64,000 nucleotides of DNA from Nitrospiraceae bacterium (GTDB taxonomy: Bacteria; Nitrospirota; Nitrospiria; Nitrospirales; Nitrospiraceae): assembly GCA_919902505.1 (NCBI GenBank), contig CAKKRE010000016.1, positions 62,001 through 126,000 of the forward strand, given 5' to 3'. Shown in pieces: positions 54,161 to 63,544 of the stretch. Both the position numbers and the translations under genes were made by a program. Below the pieces are notes generated by a model that was not told the DNA's origin, ran no database searches, and saw only the letters and a list, made by a program, of their open reading frames with translations. The first letter of the stretch is position 1. Each line of letters opens with the position of its first letter.

Positions 54161-55765
54161 ATGCGCGTCCTGACTACCACCGTGAATCAGACATCGGAAG
54201 ACTTTCGTCTTGCCCAGGCACAGTACGACAGCCTGATGGCCGATCTGAAGAAACAGCTGACCATCGTGCAAGCGGGCGGACCGGCCGATGCGGTGGCACT
54301 CCACAAGAAACGAGGCAAGATGACGGCCCGCGAGCGCATTGCCGCCCTGCTCGATCCGGGCTCCCCCTGGATCGAACTCAGCCCCCTTGCCGCCTTTGGG
54401 TTGTATGACAATCAGGTTCCCTCCGCCGGGATTGTCACCGGCATCGGCTCCGTGTCGGGACGATTCTGTGTCATTGCGGCCAACGATGCGACGGTCAAAG
54501 GGGGAACCTACTTCCCCATGACCATCAAGAAACATTTGCGGGCGCAAGAGATTGCCTTGGAGAACCGGCTGCCGGCGATTTATCTCGTCGATTCCGGCGG
54601 CATCTTTCTGCCGATGCAGGCTGAGGTCTTCGCCGACAAGGACCATTTCGGGCGGATCTTCTTCAACCAGGCGCGAATGTCCGCAGCCGGTATCGCCCAG
54701 ATTGCCGTGGTCATGGGCATGTGCACGGCCGGCGGCGCCTATGTGCCGGCCATGTGCGACGAAAACGTGATCGTCCAGGGAACCGGCACGATTTACCTGG
54801 CCGGACCGCCGCTGGTCAAAGCCGCAACCGGCGAAGACGTCACCAGTGAAGAGCTCGGGGGAGCCGATCTCCACACCCGCCTATCGGGCGTCGGCGATCA
54901 TCTGGCGCAGGATGACCATGATGCATTGGACATCTGCCGATCGATCATTGCCACGCTCGGGCGACGGCCGCCGAGACTTCGTCGAGAAAAGATCGACGAG
55001 CCCCTGTACCCGGCCGAAGAACTCTACGGAATTATTCCTGCGAATCCGCGTCAGAAATGGGAGGTCCGGGAGGTGATTGCGCGGCTCGTGGACGGCAGCC
55101 GCTTCCAGGAATTCAAGGCACGGTACGGTTCCACGCTGGTCTGTGGCTTCGCCCACTGGATGGGTCACCTCGTGGGGATCGTCGCCAACAACGGGGTGCT
55201 GCTCTCGGAGTCCGCGCTGAAAGGCGCGCATTTTGTCCAACTCTGCGCACAACGGCGTATTCCGCTGGTGTTTCTGCAAAACATCACCGGGTTTATGGTC
55301 GGAAAAGATTATGAGACGAGAGGCATCATTAAGGACGGCGCCAAGATGGTGCAGGCCGTCGCGACCGCCGAGGTTCCTAAGTTCACGATCCTGATCGGCG
55401 CCTCACACGGAGCCGGCAACTATGCCATGTGCGGGCGTGGCTATGGCCCTCGATTCCTCTTCACCTGGCCCAACGCACGAACCTCGGTGATGGGCGCGCA
55501 ACAGGCCGCGCAGGTCCTTGTCACCGTCAAGCAACAGCAGCGCGCGCGTGAACAGGGACGGCTGTCGGATGAAGAACAGCGGCGAATCACGGAGGCCACC
55601 CGGTCGCAATATGAGCAGGAAGGCAGTCCCTATTTCAGCAGCGCGCGACTCTGGGACGACGGCATTCTGGATCCCGTGGAGACACGAAAAGTCCTGGGCT
55701 TCTGTCTGGATATGGCCGCGTCCACTCCGGCCAGAGAAACCCATGTGCCGGTGTTTCGTATGTGA
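54161..55765 (+). CDS. mccB: Methylcrotonoyl-CoA carboxylase beta (carboxyltransferase) subunit
   Basis: The 534-residue carboxyltransferase has [68 protein letters not shown] and [25 protein letters not shown], typical of the 3-methylcrotonyl-CoA subgroup rather than propionyl-CoA carboxylase. It carboxylates methylcrotonyl-CoA in leucine breakdown. ATG 54152 is only a base from GAGAGG, so ATG 54161 (nine-base spacing) is the better start. The biotin carboxylase/biotin-carrier subunit is not in the window, perhaps just downstream. Confidence 0.9.
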   Translation: MRVLTTTVNQTSEDFRLAQAQYDSLMADLKKQLTIVQAGGPADAVALHKKRGKMTARERIAALLDPGSPWIELSPLAAFGLYDNQVPSAGIVTGIGSVSGRFCVIAANDATVKGGTYFPMTIKKHLRAQEIALENRLPAIYLVDSGGIFLPMQAEVFADKDHFGRIFFNQARMSAAGIAQIAVVMGMCTAGGAYVPAMCDENVIVQGTGTIYLAGPPLVKAATGEDVTSEELGGADLHTRLSGVGDHLAQDDHDALDICRSIIATLGRRPPRLRREKIDEPLYPAEELYGIIPANPRQKWEVREVIARLVDGSRFQEFKARYGSTLVCGFAHWMGHLVGIVANNGVLLSESALKGAHFVQLCAQRRIPLVFLQNITGFMVGKDYETRGIIKDGAKMVQAVATAEVPKFTILIGASHGAGNYAMCGRGYGPRFLFTWPNARTSVMGAQQAAQVLVTVKQQQRAREQGRLSDEEQRRITEATRSQYEQEGSPYFSSARLWDDGILDPVETRKVLGFCLDMAASTPARETHVPVFRM

Positions 55766-55791
55766 AGAGCGCGGCGGCTGAGGAGGCACGA

Positions 55792-56640
55792 ATGCGTCGA
55801 TATACGACCCTGGCGATGGAATCGCACGGCGACATCCGCTGCATCACGCTCGACAGGCCTGAACGGCGCAACGCCTTCGACAGCCGGATGATGAGTGAAC
55901 TGACTCAGGCATTCGACGAATCGGCTCAGGAGCCGTCCCTGAGAGGAATACTGCTATCCAGCACCGGGCCTGTTTTTTGCGCCGGGGCCGATCTCCAATG
56001 GATGCAATCCACGTCTCCGGTCTCGGATGCCCAGGCCACAGATGACGCCCACCGCCTTACCCGCATGTATCGCGCCATCGACGAATCTCCCTGTCCGGTC
56101 ATCGCCCGGGTGCAAGGGCCTGCCTTCGGAGGCGGGCTCGGACTGATGGCGGTCTGCGATATCGTCGTCGCGGCAGAGGATGCGACGTTCTCGCTCAGCG
56201 AGGCCAGACTCGGTTTGATCCCCGCGGTCATCGCACCCTTTCTCCTACGCAAGGCAGGCGAGTCGTTTCTTCGACGGTATGCGCTGACCGGCGAAACATT
56301 CACCACATCAGTGGCTCACCGATTCGGCCTCGTGCACGACGTCGTCTCTCAAGGCGATCTGGACGATCGCATCACGGAACTCATCGACGCCATCAGGCAG
56401 CTGGCTCCCGGCGCAACCAGGAACACAAAACAGTTACTTCTGACGATACGCCCGTTGACCGATCAAGAGCGCGAGATGACTTGCGCAGAAGCCAACGCCG
56501 AAGCCCGTTGTACCCCCGAGGCGGCTGAAGGGCTCCGCGCCTTTTCGGAGAAGCGGCCACCGCACTGGGCCAACGGACAGAACCAGCAGTCAGATCGCGA
56601 AATGCCGAAGGATCGCCATGTTGCAAGCCGGCCTACATAA
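55792..56640 (+). CDS. Enoyl-CoA hydratase family, likely methylglutaconyl-CoA hydratase
   Basis: The 282-residue crotonase-fold protein has LDRPERRNAFDSRMMSELTQAF, SSTGPVFCAGADLQWMQS, GPAFGGGLGLMAVCDIVVAAE and LSEARLGLIPAVIAPFLLRKAG. In the mccB-HMGL pair it most likely hydrates 3-methylglutaconyl-CoA to HMG-CoA, the step between carboxylase and lyase in leucine degradation. GTG 55762 is open, but ATG 55792 has GAGGAGG six bases upstream. It overlaps the lyase gene by 23 bases. Confidence 0.85.
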   Translation: MRRYTTLAMESHGDIRCITLDRPERRNAFDSRMMSELTQAFDESAQEPSLRGILLSSTGPVFCAGADLQWMQSTSPVSDAQATDDAHRLTRMYRAIDESPCPVIARVQGPAFGGGLGLMAVCDIVVAAEDATFSLSEARLGLIPAVIAPFLLRKAGESFLRRYALTGETFTTSVAHRFGLVHDVVSQGDLDDRITELIDAIRQLAPGATRNTKQLLLTIRPLTDQEREMTCAEANAEARCTPEAAEGLRAFSEKRPPHWANGQNQQSDREMPKDRHVASRPT

Positions 56641-57565
56641 CTCGCGCCGGGCCCCGGTCCGGATCACCGAGGTGTCTCCACGCGACGGGCTCCAACACGA
56701 AGCGAACTTCGTCCCGACCTTGCGAAAAATCGCCTTGATCAATGCGCTGTCACGTACCGGCGTGACTGAGATTGAAGCGGGCTCCTTCGTGTCATCCGCG
56801 GCCATCCCGCAGCTTGCGGATTCCGATGAGGTCCTCCGCGCCATCGACCGCATCCCGGGTGTCACCTATTCGGCCCTCGTTCCGAATGAACGAGGCCTCG
56901 AACGGGCGAGGGCGGCAGGCGTCGATAAGATCGCCGTCTTCACGGCTGCCTCGAACAGCTTCACCCGCCATAACATCAAAGCGACCGTGCAGGAATCGCT
57001 CGTGCGCTTCAGGCCGATTGTGGCAGCAGCGAAACGAGACGGCATGGCGGTGAGAGCCTACCTGTCCACAGTCGTATTCTGTCCCTATGAAGGCCGGGTT
57101 CCGCCCACGCAGGTACGGGACGTGATGGAACGGCTGCTCGACCTCGCGGTCGACGACATCTCGTTGGGCGAGACGGTCGGCAAGGCTTCGCCGACGGACA
57201 TACGGAGATTGCTCGATACGGTGCTGCCGCATGTCGAGCCGGCTCACCTCTCGCTCCATTTCCATGACACCTATGGCATGGCAGTCGCCAATGCCCTCAC
57301 GGCCTGGTGGGACTATGGGATCACGGCGTTCGATGCTTCGGCTGGAGGCCTCGGCGGCTGTCCCTACGCTCCCGGCGCATCCGGGAATGTCGCGACGGAA
57401 GATCTGGTCTTCGCGCTGAAAGCCTCCGGCGCTAACGTGCCGGTGGATGAGATGCTGGTTGCCGCCTGTGCGCAACAACTCGGTGACGCCGTGCGGCATC
57501 CGCTGAACTCGCGGCTTTCGCAACTCCATCATCGTGAAAAGCCACAGCCTGCGTGGCGGGAATGA
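56618..57565 (+). CDS. Hydroxymethylglutaryl-CoA lyase
   Basis: The 315-residue enzyme splits HMG-CoA into acetoacetate and acetyl-CoA, the final step of leucine breakdown. It has the EVSPRDGLQHE metal/arginine motif, TAASNSFTRHNIKATV, the HFHDTYGMAVANALTAW metal ligands and the Cys loop GGLGGCPYAPGASGNVATEDL. ATG 56618 has AAGGA six bases upstream and overlaps the hydratase end. It is followed directly by meaB. Confidence 0.94.
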   Translation: MLQAGLHNSRRAPVRITEVSPRDGLQHEANFVPTLRKIALINALSRTGVTEIEAGSFVSSAAIPQLADSDEVLRAIDRIPGVTYSALVPNERGLERARAAGVDKIAVFTAASNSFTRHNIKATVQESLVRFRPIVAAAKRDGMAVRAYLSTVVFCPYEGRVPPTQVRDVMERLLDLAVDDISLGETVGKASPTDIRRLLDTVLPHVEPAHLSLHFHDTYGMAVANALTAWWDYGITAFDASAGGLGGCPYAPGASGNVATEDLVFALKASGANVPVDEMLVAACAQQLGDAVRHPLNSRLSQLHHREKPQPAWRE

Positions 57566-57566
57566 C

Positions 57567-58340
57567 ATGAATCACGCGTGCGTCGGTCGAGTATCGAAAC
57601 GGGAGGATGTCGAGACCATGGCCAAGCAAGTGCTGGCCGGTGGGGTCCGGGCTGTGGCGCGCGTGATCACCTGGATTGAGAACCAGGAGCCGGTTGGAGC
57701 CGCCGTGTTGAAACGCCTGACGCCACCGGAGAAGCGCGCCATGGCGATCGGCATCACGGGTTATCCCGGCACGGGGAAGAGCACGTTGATCGATCAACTC
57801 ATCGCCGCCTACCGCCGCCTCGGCAAAACGGTCGGCGTCCTGGCGGTGGATATCAGCAGCCCTCTCACCGGCGGGGCGGTGCTGGGTGACCGGATCAGGA
57901 TGCAGCGGCACGCGGACGATTCGGGAGTCTACATACGCAGCATGGCAACCCGCGGTCAGTCCGGTGGGCTCGCGCGGGCGACTCGCGATGCGCTGCAAGT
58001 CCTGGAGGCGGCCGCGTATGACGTGATCCTGATCGAAACGGTCGGCGTCGGCCAGAACGACATCGAGGTCGTCTCGGTGGCCGGAACCGTCATTGCCCTG
58101 GTCGCGCCTGGATTGGGCGACGACGTGCAAGCCATGAAGGCCGGGTTGCTGGAGGTGGCGGATATCGTGGTCGTCAACAAAGGAGATCGCGAAGGCGCCG
58201 ATACTACAGTACGCGATCTACGCGAGTGGTGCCCGCACGTGCTGCGCACCGTGGCCGTGAAGGGAGAAGGCATTCCGGAGCTGATCGCCATGATTGCCGA
58301 ACAGCAACGGCTCCAGGATCTCGCCCACACACCGGGCTGA
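57567..58340 (+). CDS. meaB: MeaB-type G-protein chaperone of the B12 mutase
   Basis: MeaB loads and repairs cobalamin in methylmalonyl- and isobutyryl-CoA mutases. The 257-residue GTPase has GYPGTGKSTLID (Walker A), LAVDISSPLTGGAVLGDRIRMQRH (usually VDPSS), ETVGVGQND and NKGDREGAD (usually NKAD). It is shorter than typical members (about 300-330), mainly at the C-terminal dimerisation region, so it may be a minimal form. ATG 57567 is two bases after the lyase stop; the frame opens earlier at a GTG without a site. Confidence 0.9.
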   Translation: MNHACVGRVSKREDVETMAKQVLAGGVRAVARVITWIENQEPVGAAVLKRLTPPEKRAMAIGITGYPGTGKSTLIDQLIAAYRRLGKTVGVLAVDISSPLTGGAVLGDRIRMQRHADDSGVYIRSMATRGQSGGLARATRDALQVLEAAAYDVILIETVGVGQNDIEVVSVAGTVIALVAPGLGDDVQAMKAGLLEVADIVVVNKGDREGADTTVRDLREWCPHVLRTVAVKGEGIPELIAMIAEQQRLQDLAHTPG

Positions 58341-58369
58341 CAGAACGGCCGGTTGTCGAGAGGATCATC

Positions 58370-59773
58370 ATGCTGGCGGATCGTCTTGCGAGTTATACCC
58401 AGGCTCTTTGTTACGACGACCTGCCCGACGACGTGGTCCATGAGGTCAAGCGACGGATTCTCGACAGCGCCGGTTGTGCCTTCGGCGCCTGGAAGGCGAC
58501 TCCCTGCCGGATCGCACGTCACGTGGCACAATCCGCCAAAGTTCCCGGTGGCGCGACAATCTGGGGGACCACTCACAAAACGCTGCCGGACCTGGCCGCC
58601 TTCGCCAACGGCGCGTTGGTTCGCTACCTCGACTTCAACGATACCTATCTCTCGAAAGAACCGGCCCATCCTTCGGACAACCTTGCCGCAATCCTCGCCG
58701 CCGGAGAAATAGCCCATGCTTCGGGCAAGCGGGTCATCCAGGCCATCGCCTTGGCCTATGAAATCCAATGCCGGCTCTGCGACGCCGCCGCGTTACGCTC
58801 CCGTGGATGGGACCATGTGACCTATGGATCCATCTCGTCCGCGCTCGGCGTAGCCAAAACGCTGAAACTGACGGAAACGCAAACCACGCAGGCCATCAAC
58901 CTGGCCGCCGTGGCGAACGTGGCACTCCGGCAAACCAGAGTCGGCGACATGTCCATGTGGAAAGCCTGTGCGTTCTCGAATGCCGCACGCAACGGCCTCT
59001 TCGCGGCCATCCTGGCCCAACGAGGCATGACAGGCCCGGCCCCCATCTTTGAAGGCGAAAAGGGCTTCATGAAGCTGGTGTCCGGACCATTCGAGCTGTC
59101 GAGATTGGGTAGAGAGCGGGCTCCCGACGACACCCTGGCTTCGTTCAAGATTCTCGATTCCTACATCAAACATTTCCCGGTGGAATACCACGCCCAGACT
59201 GCGGTCGAAGCGGCACTGGCCCTGCGAACGGAGGTGATCAAGGCGGAAGGGACCGATGCAATCCAGCGCCTGAGCGAGATTGAAATCGGCAGTTACGATG
59301 TTGCGATCGAAATTATCGGGCGCGATCCGGAGAAGTGGCACCCGACGACGCGCGAAACGGCCGATCACAGCTTCCCCTATTGTGTCGCGGTGGCCTTGCT
59401 GGATGGTCGCGTGACCGTGCATTCATTCGACCCTCACCGGCTACGGGACCCCGCGCTGCACGAGCTCATGAAGAAGGTTCGTGTCGTCCCGCAGCCGGAA
59501 TTCGCGGGCCGTTACCCGCGAGCGATGCCGACCCGCCTCACGCTGAGGACGACGACGGGAACGGTGTACATGAGGCATGTGGACGTCCCCCTGGGCCATC
59601 CGGGCAATCCCATGTCGGACCAGGATGTGGAGGAGAAACTACGCCGGCTCGCATCGAGACGAATCGGTCGCGCGCAGGTCGAGAAGCTCATCGGTTTCGT
59701 GTGGACATTGGAACGAGAGAAAGACATCGCCACACTGATGCCTCTGTTGAGGGTACCCCATCGTGATGCGTAA
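58370..59773 (+). CDS. prpD: MmgE/PrpD family protein, likely 2-methylcitrate dehydratase
   Basis: The 467-residue protein has the PrpD blocks RRILDSAGCAFGAWKATPCR, LVRYLDFNDTYLSKEPAHPSDNLAAILA and the C-terminal SFPYCVAVALLDGRVTVHSF. It dehydrates 2-methylcitrate to 2-methylaconitate. The frame opens at 58226 within meaB, but ATG 58370 has GAGAGG upstream and starts the domain. Followed by a methylisocitrate lyase and a citrate synthase, it forms a methylcitrate-cycle set (AcnB-like hydration is presumably encoded elsewhere). Confidence 0.9.
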   Translation: MLADRLASYTQALCYDDLPDDVVHEVKRRILDSAGCAFGAWKATPCRIARHVAQSAKVPGGATIWGTTHKTLPDLAAFANGALVRYLDFNDTYLSKEPAHPSDNLAAILAAGEIAHASGKRVIQAIALAYEIQCRLCDAAALRSRGWDHVTYGSISSALGVAKTLKLTETQTTQAINLAAVANVALRQTRVGDMSMWKACAFSNAARNGLFAAILAQRGMTGPAPIFEGEKGFMKLVSGPFELSRLGRERAPDDTLASFKILDSYIKHFPVEYHAQTAVEAALALRTEVIKAEGTDAIQRLSEIEIGSYDVAIEIIGRDPEKWHPTTRETADHSFPYCVAVALLDGRVTVHSFDPHRLRDPALHELMKKVRVVPQPEFAGRYPRAMPTRLTLRTTTGTVYMRHVDVPLGHPGNPMSDQDVEEKLRRLASRRIGRAQVEKLIGFVWTLEREKDIATLMPLLRVPHRDA

Positions 59774-60707
59774 CCACTCCACTCCTTCAAAAGCACAACG
59801 CTTGCGTGAGCTGCTGGCCGGCAGGACGGTGGCCATCCCCGGCGCCTGTAATGCCCTGACGGCCATGCAAATCGAGCGCGCCGGATTCGAGAGCGTCTAT
59901 GTGTCGGGAGCCGCGATCTCGGCCGCCCGGGGCCTGCCCGATATCGGATTGATCGGCTTGACGGACATGACGCGGGAAGCATCTGCCATTGCCCAAGCGG
60001 TGACGCTTCCCACCATCGTCGATGCGGACACCGGCTATGGGCCGCCTTCGGTTGTGCGGGAGGCCGTTCAGGAATTTGAGCGGGCCGGATTGGCCGGCAT
60101 GCAGATCGAAGATCAGGAAGAGGCGAAGAAATGCGGCCATCTGTCAGGGAAGCGACTGATTCCAACGGCTGACATGGTTGCCAAGATCACCGCAGCCGTA
60201 GAGGCGAAACGCGATCGGGATTTCGTCCTTGTGGCGCGCACGGACGCACGGACCGTCGATGGGCTGCAGGCTGCCATTCAGCGAGGCCTCGCCTATGCCG
60301 AGGCCGGCGCGGATGCGCTCTTCCCCGAGGCCCTGCTCTCCGCGGACGAATTCGACACCTTTGCGTTGGAAATGAAACGGGCCGGTATCCACGTGCCCTT
60401 GATCGCCAACATGACGGAGTTCGGCAAGACCCCCTACCTGAGCGTCGACGAATTCGAGGCGTTGGGGTATCGAGGCGTGTTGTTTCCCGTCAGTACGCTC
60501 CGCGTCGCAGCCCTCGCGATTGAGAAGCTGCTGCGGGAGCTGAGATTCTTCGGCTCTCAACGGGCTTGGCTCGATCACATGATGACGCGACAGGATCTCT
60601 ACAGTCTGCTTCGATACGAGCAGGGGCAGGACCAGACAGGGAGGCCCTATGAACCAGGCGATACAAGAACAGCCCGGAACGAAAACCACGGAGCCGCCCC
60701 TCTATAG
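59766..60707 (+). CDS. prpB: Methylisocitrate lyase (PEP mutase/isocitrate lyase superfamily)
   Basis: The 313-residue enzyme cuts methylisocitrate to pyruvate and succinate. It has VDADTGYGPPSVVREAVQEFERAG and the active-site loop EEAKKCGHLSGK (KKCGH, the lyase form), with TDARTVDG and EALLS further on. ATG 59766 overlaps the prpD end; a GTG three bases earlier is also possible. The C-terminus overlaps the citrate synthase start by 59 bases, so its last about 20 residues are atypical. Confidence 0.9.
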   Translation: MRNHSTPSKAQRLRELLAGRTVAIPGACNALTAMQIERAGFESVYVSGAAISAARGLPDIGLIGLTDMTREASAIAQAVTLPTIVDADTGYGPPSVVREAVQEFERAGLAGMQIEDQEEAKKCGHLSGKRLIPTADMVAKITAAVEAKRDRDFVLVARTDARTVDGLQAAIQRGLAYAEAGADALFPEALLSADEFDTFALEMKRAGIHVPLIANMTEFGKTPYLSVDEFEALGYRGVLFPVSTLRVAALAIEKLLRELRFFGSQRAWLDHMMTRQDLYSLLRYEQGQDQTGRPYEPGDTRTARNENHGAAPL

Positions 60708-61827
60708 CCCCGGACTTGAAGGGGTGATCGCAGGGGAATCGGCCCTCTGTCAGGTGGATGAAGGAGAGGCCGGACTTCGTTATCGGGGGTATGCCATCGG
60801 CGATCTGGCGGAATGGAGCCGCTTCGAGGAAGTCGCCCATTTGCTGCTGATCGGCCATCTCCCCACCCGGAACGAACTGGATGGTTTTTCCACCCTGCTG
60901 AGAGGCCATCGAGTCCTGCCCGATCCGGTGCAACGTTTCGTGGACCACCTGCGACCGGGTCTGCACCCGATGGACGTGCTGCGAACGGGCGTCTCCCTGC
61001 TGGGCCTTAGCGATCCCGACGCGCAGGATGGATCGCATGAGGCCAATCTCCGCAAATCCATGCGGCTGCTGAGCCAGATCCCGCTGCTGATCGCGCATAG
61101 TCATCGAGTCATGTCCGGAACAGTCCCGCAGAGACAGGACGAGAGTCGAGATTTTGCGCAGCACCTGCTGCACCTGGTGGCAGGCCACAAGGACGGTGAC
61201 AGCGGCGCGGCCATGGCTCAGGCGCTGAACGTGTCGCTCATCCTCTACGCGGAGCATGAGTTTAATGCCTCCACGTTTGCCGCTCGCGTCACCGCCTCGA
61301 CCCTCACCGACCTGCATGGCGCGATCACGGCGGCCGTCGCGACGTTGAAAGGGCCGCTCCATGGAGGCGCCAACGAAGCGGTGGCGTCGATGCTCATTGA
61401 AATCGGCCGGCCGGATCACGCAGAGGCATGGGTGAGGAAGGCGCTCGCGGAGAAGCGGAGAGTGATGGGATTCGGGCATCGCGTGCTTCGGCAGGGCGAC
61501 GCACGATCAGCCATCATCCAGCGCCACGCCGAACGGCTCAGCCACCTCTGCGGCGACCACAGCTGGTACGACATCGCCGCTACCCTCCACCGCATCATGC
61601 GGGAGGAAAAAGGACTCCATCCCAATCTCGACTTCTATACGGCCGTGGCCTACCTGTTGATGGGCATCCCGCGTGAACTGTCCACCCCGTTGTTCGTTTG
61701 TTCCCGCATCACCGGCTGGTGCGCACATGTGATGGAGCAGCAGGAGCATAACCGATTGATCAGACCACGAGCCCTCTACACGGGGCCCTCACCGAGGACC
61801 TATGAGCCTCTTGACCGACGTCCATGA
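60649..61827 (+). CDS. prpC: 2-Methylcitrate synthase (citrate synthase family)
   Basis: The 392-residue protein condenses propionyl-CoA with oxaloacetate in this context. Citrate synthase residues are visible: the LHGGANEAVASML His, GFGHRVLRQGDAR His and the HPNLDFYTA Asp. ATG 60649 has GGGAGG four bases upstream, so translation starts inside prpB. Citrate and methylcitrate synthases are close; the linkage to prpB and prpD supports the methylcitrate role. It overlaps the ligase gene by 26 bases. Confidence 0.87.
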   Translation: MNQAIQEQPGTKTTEPPLYSPGLEGVIAGESALCQVDEGEAGLRYRGYAIGDLAEWSRFEEVAHLLLIGHLPTRNELDGFSTLLRGHRVLPDPVQRFVDHLRPGLHPMDVLRTGVSLLGLSDPDAQDGSHEANLRKSMRLLSQIPLLIAHSHRVMSGTVPQRQDESRDFAQHLLHLVAGHKDGDSGAAMAQALNVSLILYAEHEFNASTFAARVTASTLTDLHGAITAAVATLKGPLHGGANEAVASMLIEIGRPDHAEAWVRKALAEKRRVMGFGHRVLRQGDARSAIIQRHAERLSHLCGDHSWYDIAATLHRIMREEKGLHPNLDFYTAVAYLLMGIPRELSTPLFVCSRITGWCAHVMEQQEHNRLIRPRALYTGPSPRTYEPLDRRP

Positions 61828-63523
61828 CAGAATCGAGCAGGCCCGCGAGGCGCCAGGATGTTCCTCTGAACTCCACTGGACCTCGTTCGCCGAGTTCTTC
61901 CGATCACGCCTGTACGACCCGCGACTCGTCACCAGGAATTTTTTGACCTATTGCGACGACGACCGGAACTTGCGCCGAACCTACAGTTATGCGGAATTCG
62001 GCACGATCGTGGAACGGATGGCGGAGATGTTTCATGCGAAGTTCGGCCTGACCCGCGGCGACCGGATCGCCACCGTGCTGTTCAACCATGATCTGACGGC
62101 GCTGATCTACTTCGCAGCCTGGACGTTGGGAGTCGCCGTCGTGCCGATCAATGTCGAAGAAACACCCGAGAAGAAGCGGTATATCCTCGAACATTCGGAG
62201 GCCTCGGTTGCCCTCTGCTGGCAGGATGTCTACGAGGAACTCAACGCCCTTCAGTCCATGCTGCCGGCCTTGCGGGAAGTGGTCGCCCTGGGAGACGGTG
62301 GCATCCTTGACGGGAAGGAAACCAGGGGAAAGAGCCGAAAGAACAGCCACGCCGTTGGAGCCCGCGTTGCCCCGGGCACCTCCCGACTCGACGATCCTGC
62401 CTTGATCATTTACACATCCGGGACAACCGGGGCGCCGAAAGGCGTCATCCTGACGGTCGCCAATCTTCTGATCGATGCGGATGCCATCGCCGACCGGCAT
62501 GGCTTCGGTCTCACCGACCGTTTGATGTGCGTCCTGCCCATCCACCATGTCAACGGCATCGTCGTCACGCTGATGACTCCGTTTTATTGTAAGGGAAGCG
62601 TCGTGTTGAACCGGAAGTTCAAGACCGGCAGCTTCTGGCGACGACTCCACGAAGAGCAGGTGACCAGTGTCAGCGTCGTCCCCACCTTGCTTGAGTTTCT
62701 TCTGGATGCCGACGAAGACCTCGCCGCCTATAGCCTGGATCGCTTCGGCGGTGTGATCTGCGGCGCCGGGCCGCTGCTGAAGGACACGGCCCTGCGCTTC
62801 GAAGATCGTTTTGGCTTTCCGATCCGCCATGGATACGGTCTGTCTGAAACAACCTGCTATTCCTGTTTCCTCCCGAACGACCTCACACGGGAAGAACATC
62901 GTCACTGGCTCACAGATTTTGATTTCCCCTCGATCGGAACGGCTCTGCGTCATAACGAGATGGCGGTTCTCGACGAATACGGGAAACCGGTTCCTGAGCA
63001 CAAGCGTGGAGAAATCTGCATCCGGGGACGCACAGTCTGCGCCGGCTATTTCAAACGGGATGACGCGAACGAGGCCGCCTTCCAGTGGGGTTGGTTCCGT
63101 TCAGGCGACGAAGGCTTTTATATCGCCGACGACCGGGGACGCGCGTTCTTGTTCATTTCAGGCCGCTTGAAAGAACTCATCGTTCGCGGCGGCGTCAATA
63201 TTTCCCCGTTGGAAATCGACGACGTGTTGAAGGGACACCCGGCCGTGCAGTTCGCCATGGCCATCCCCTTCGAAAATCGCTACTACGGCGAGGAGATCGC
63301 CGCCTATATCGTGCCGAAACACCCGGCATCCCCCCCGACAGAGGCGGACATCCTCTCCCATTGCCGCGGACGGTTGCCGTTTGCCAAACAACCGAAAGTG
63401 CTGTTGATGGGTACGGAGGTGCCTTACACCTCCACCGGGAAACCCAAGCGCTTGGAATTGGCATCCCGGTTGGCGGGCACCCTGGCTCAATATCGTGACA
63501 GACAATTCAAAGATCCTGGTTGA
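61802..63523 (+). CDS. AMP-forming acyl-CoA synthetase
   Basis: The 573-residue ligase has IYTSGTTGAPKGVILT, GYGLSETTCYSCFLPN, the hinge GWFRSGDEGFYIADDRGRAFLFISGRLKELIVRGGVNISPLEIDD and YTSTGKPKRLELAS with the C-terminal Lys. It activates a carboxylic acid; its operon place suggests propionate, isovalerate or a related branched acid, but the substrate is not shown by sequence. ATG 61802 overlaps the prpC end by 26 bases. Confidence 0.88.
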   Translation: MSLLTDVHDRIEQAREAPGCSSELHWTSFAEFFRSRLYDPRLVTRNFLTYCDDDRNLRRTYSYAEFGTIVERMAEMFHAKFGLTRGDRIATVLFNHDLTALIYFAAWTLGVAVVPINVEETPEKKRYILEHSEASVALCWQDVYEELNALQSMLPALREVVALGDGGILDGKETRGKSRKNSHAVGARVAPGTSRLDDPALIIYTSGTTGAPKGVILTVANLLIDADAIADRHGFGLTDRLMCVLPIHHVNGIVVTLMTPFYCKGSVVLNRKFKTGSFWRRLHEEQVTSVSVVPTLLEFLLDADEDLAAYSLDRFGGVICGAGPLLKDTALRFEDRFGFPIRHGYGLSETTCYSCFLPNDLTREEHRHWLTDFDFPSIGTALRHNEMAVLDEYGKPVPEHKRGEICIRGRTVCAGYFKRDDANEAAFQWGWFRSGDEGFYIADDRGRAFLFISGRLKELIVRGGVNISPLEIDDVLKGHPAVQFAMAIPFENRYYGEEIAAYIVPKHPASPPTEADILSHCRGRLPFAKQPKVLLMGTEVPYTSTGKPKRLELASRLAGTLAQYRDRQFKDPG

Positions 63524-63544
63524 CCGGATCGGGCGAGGTACCAC

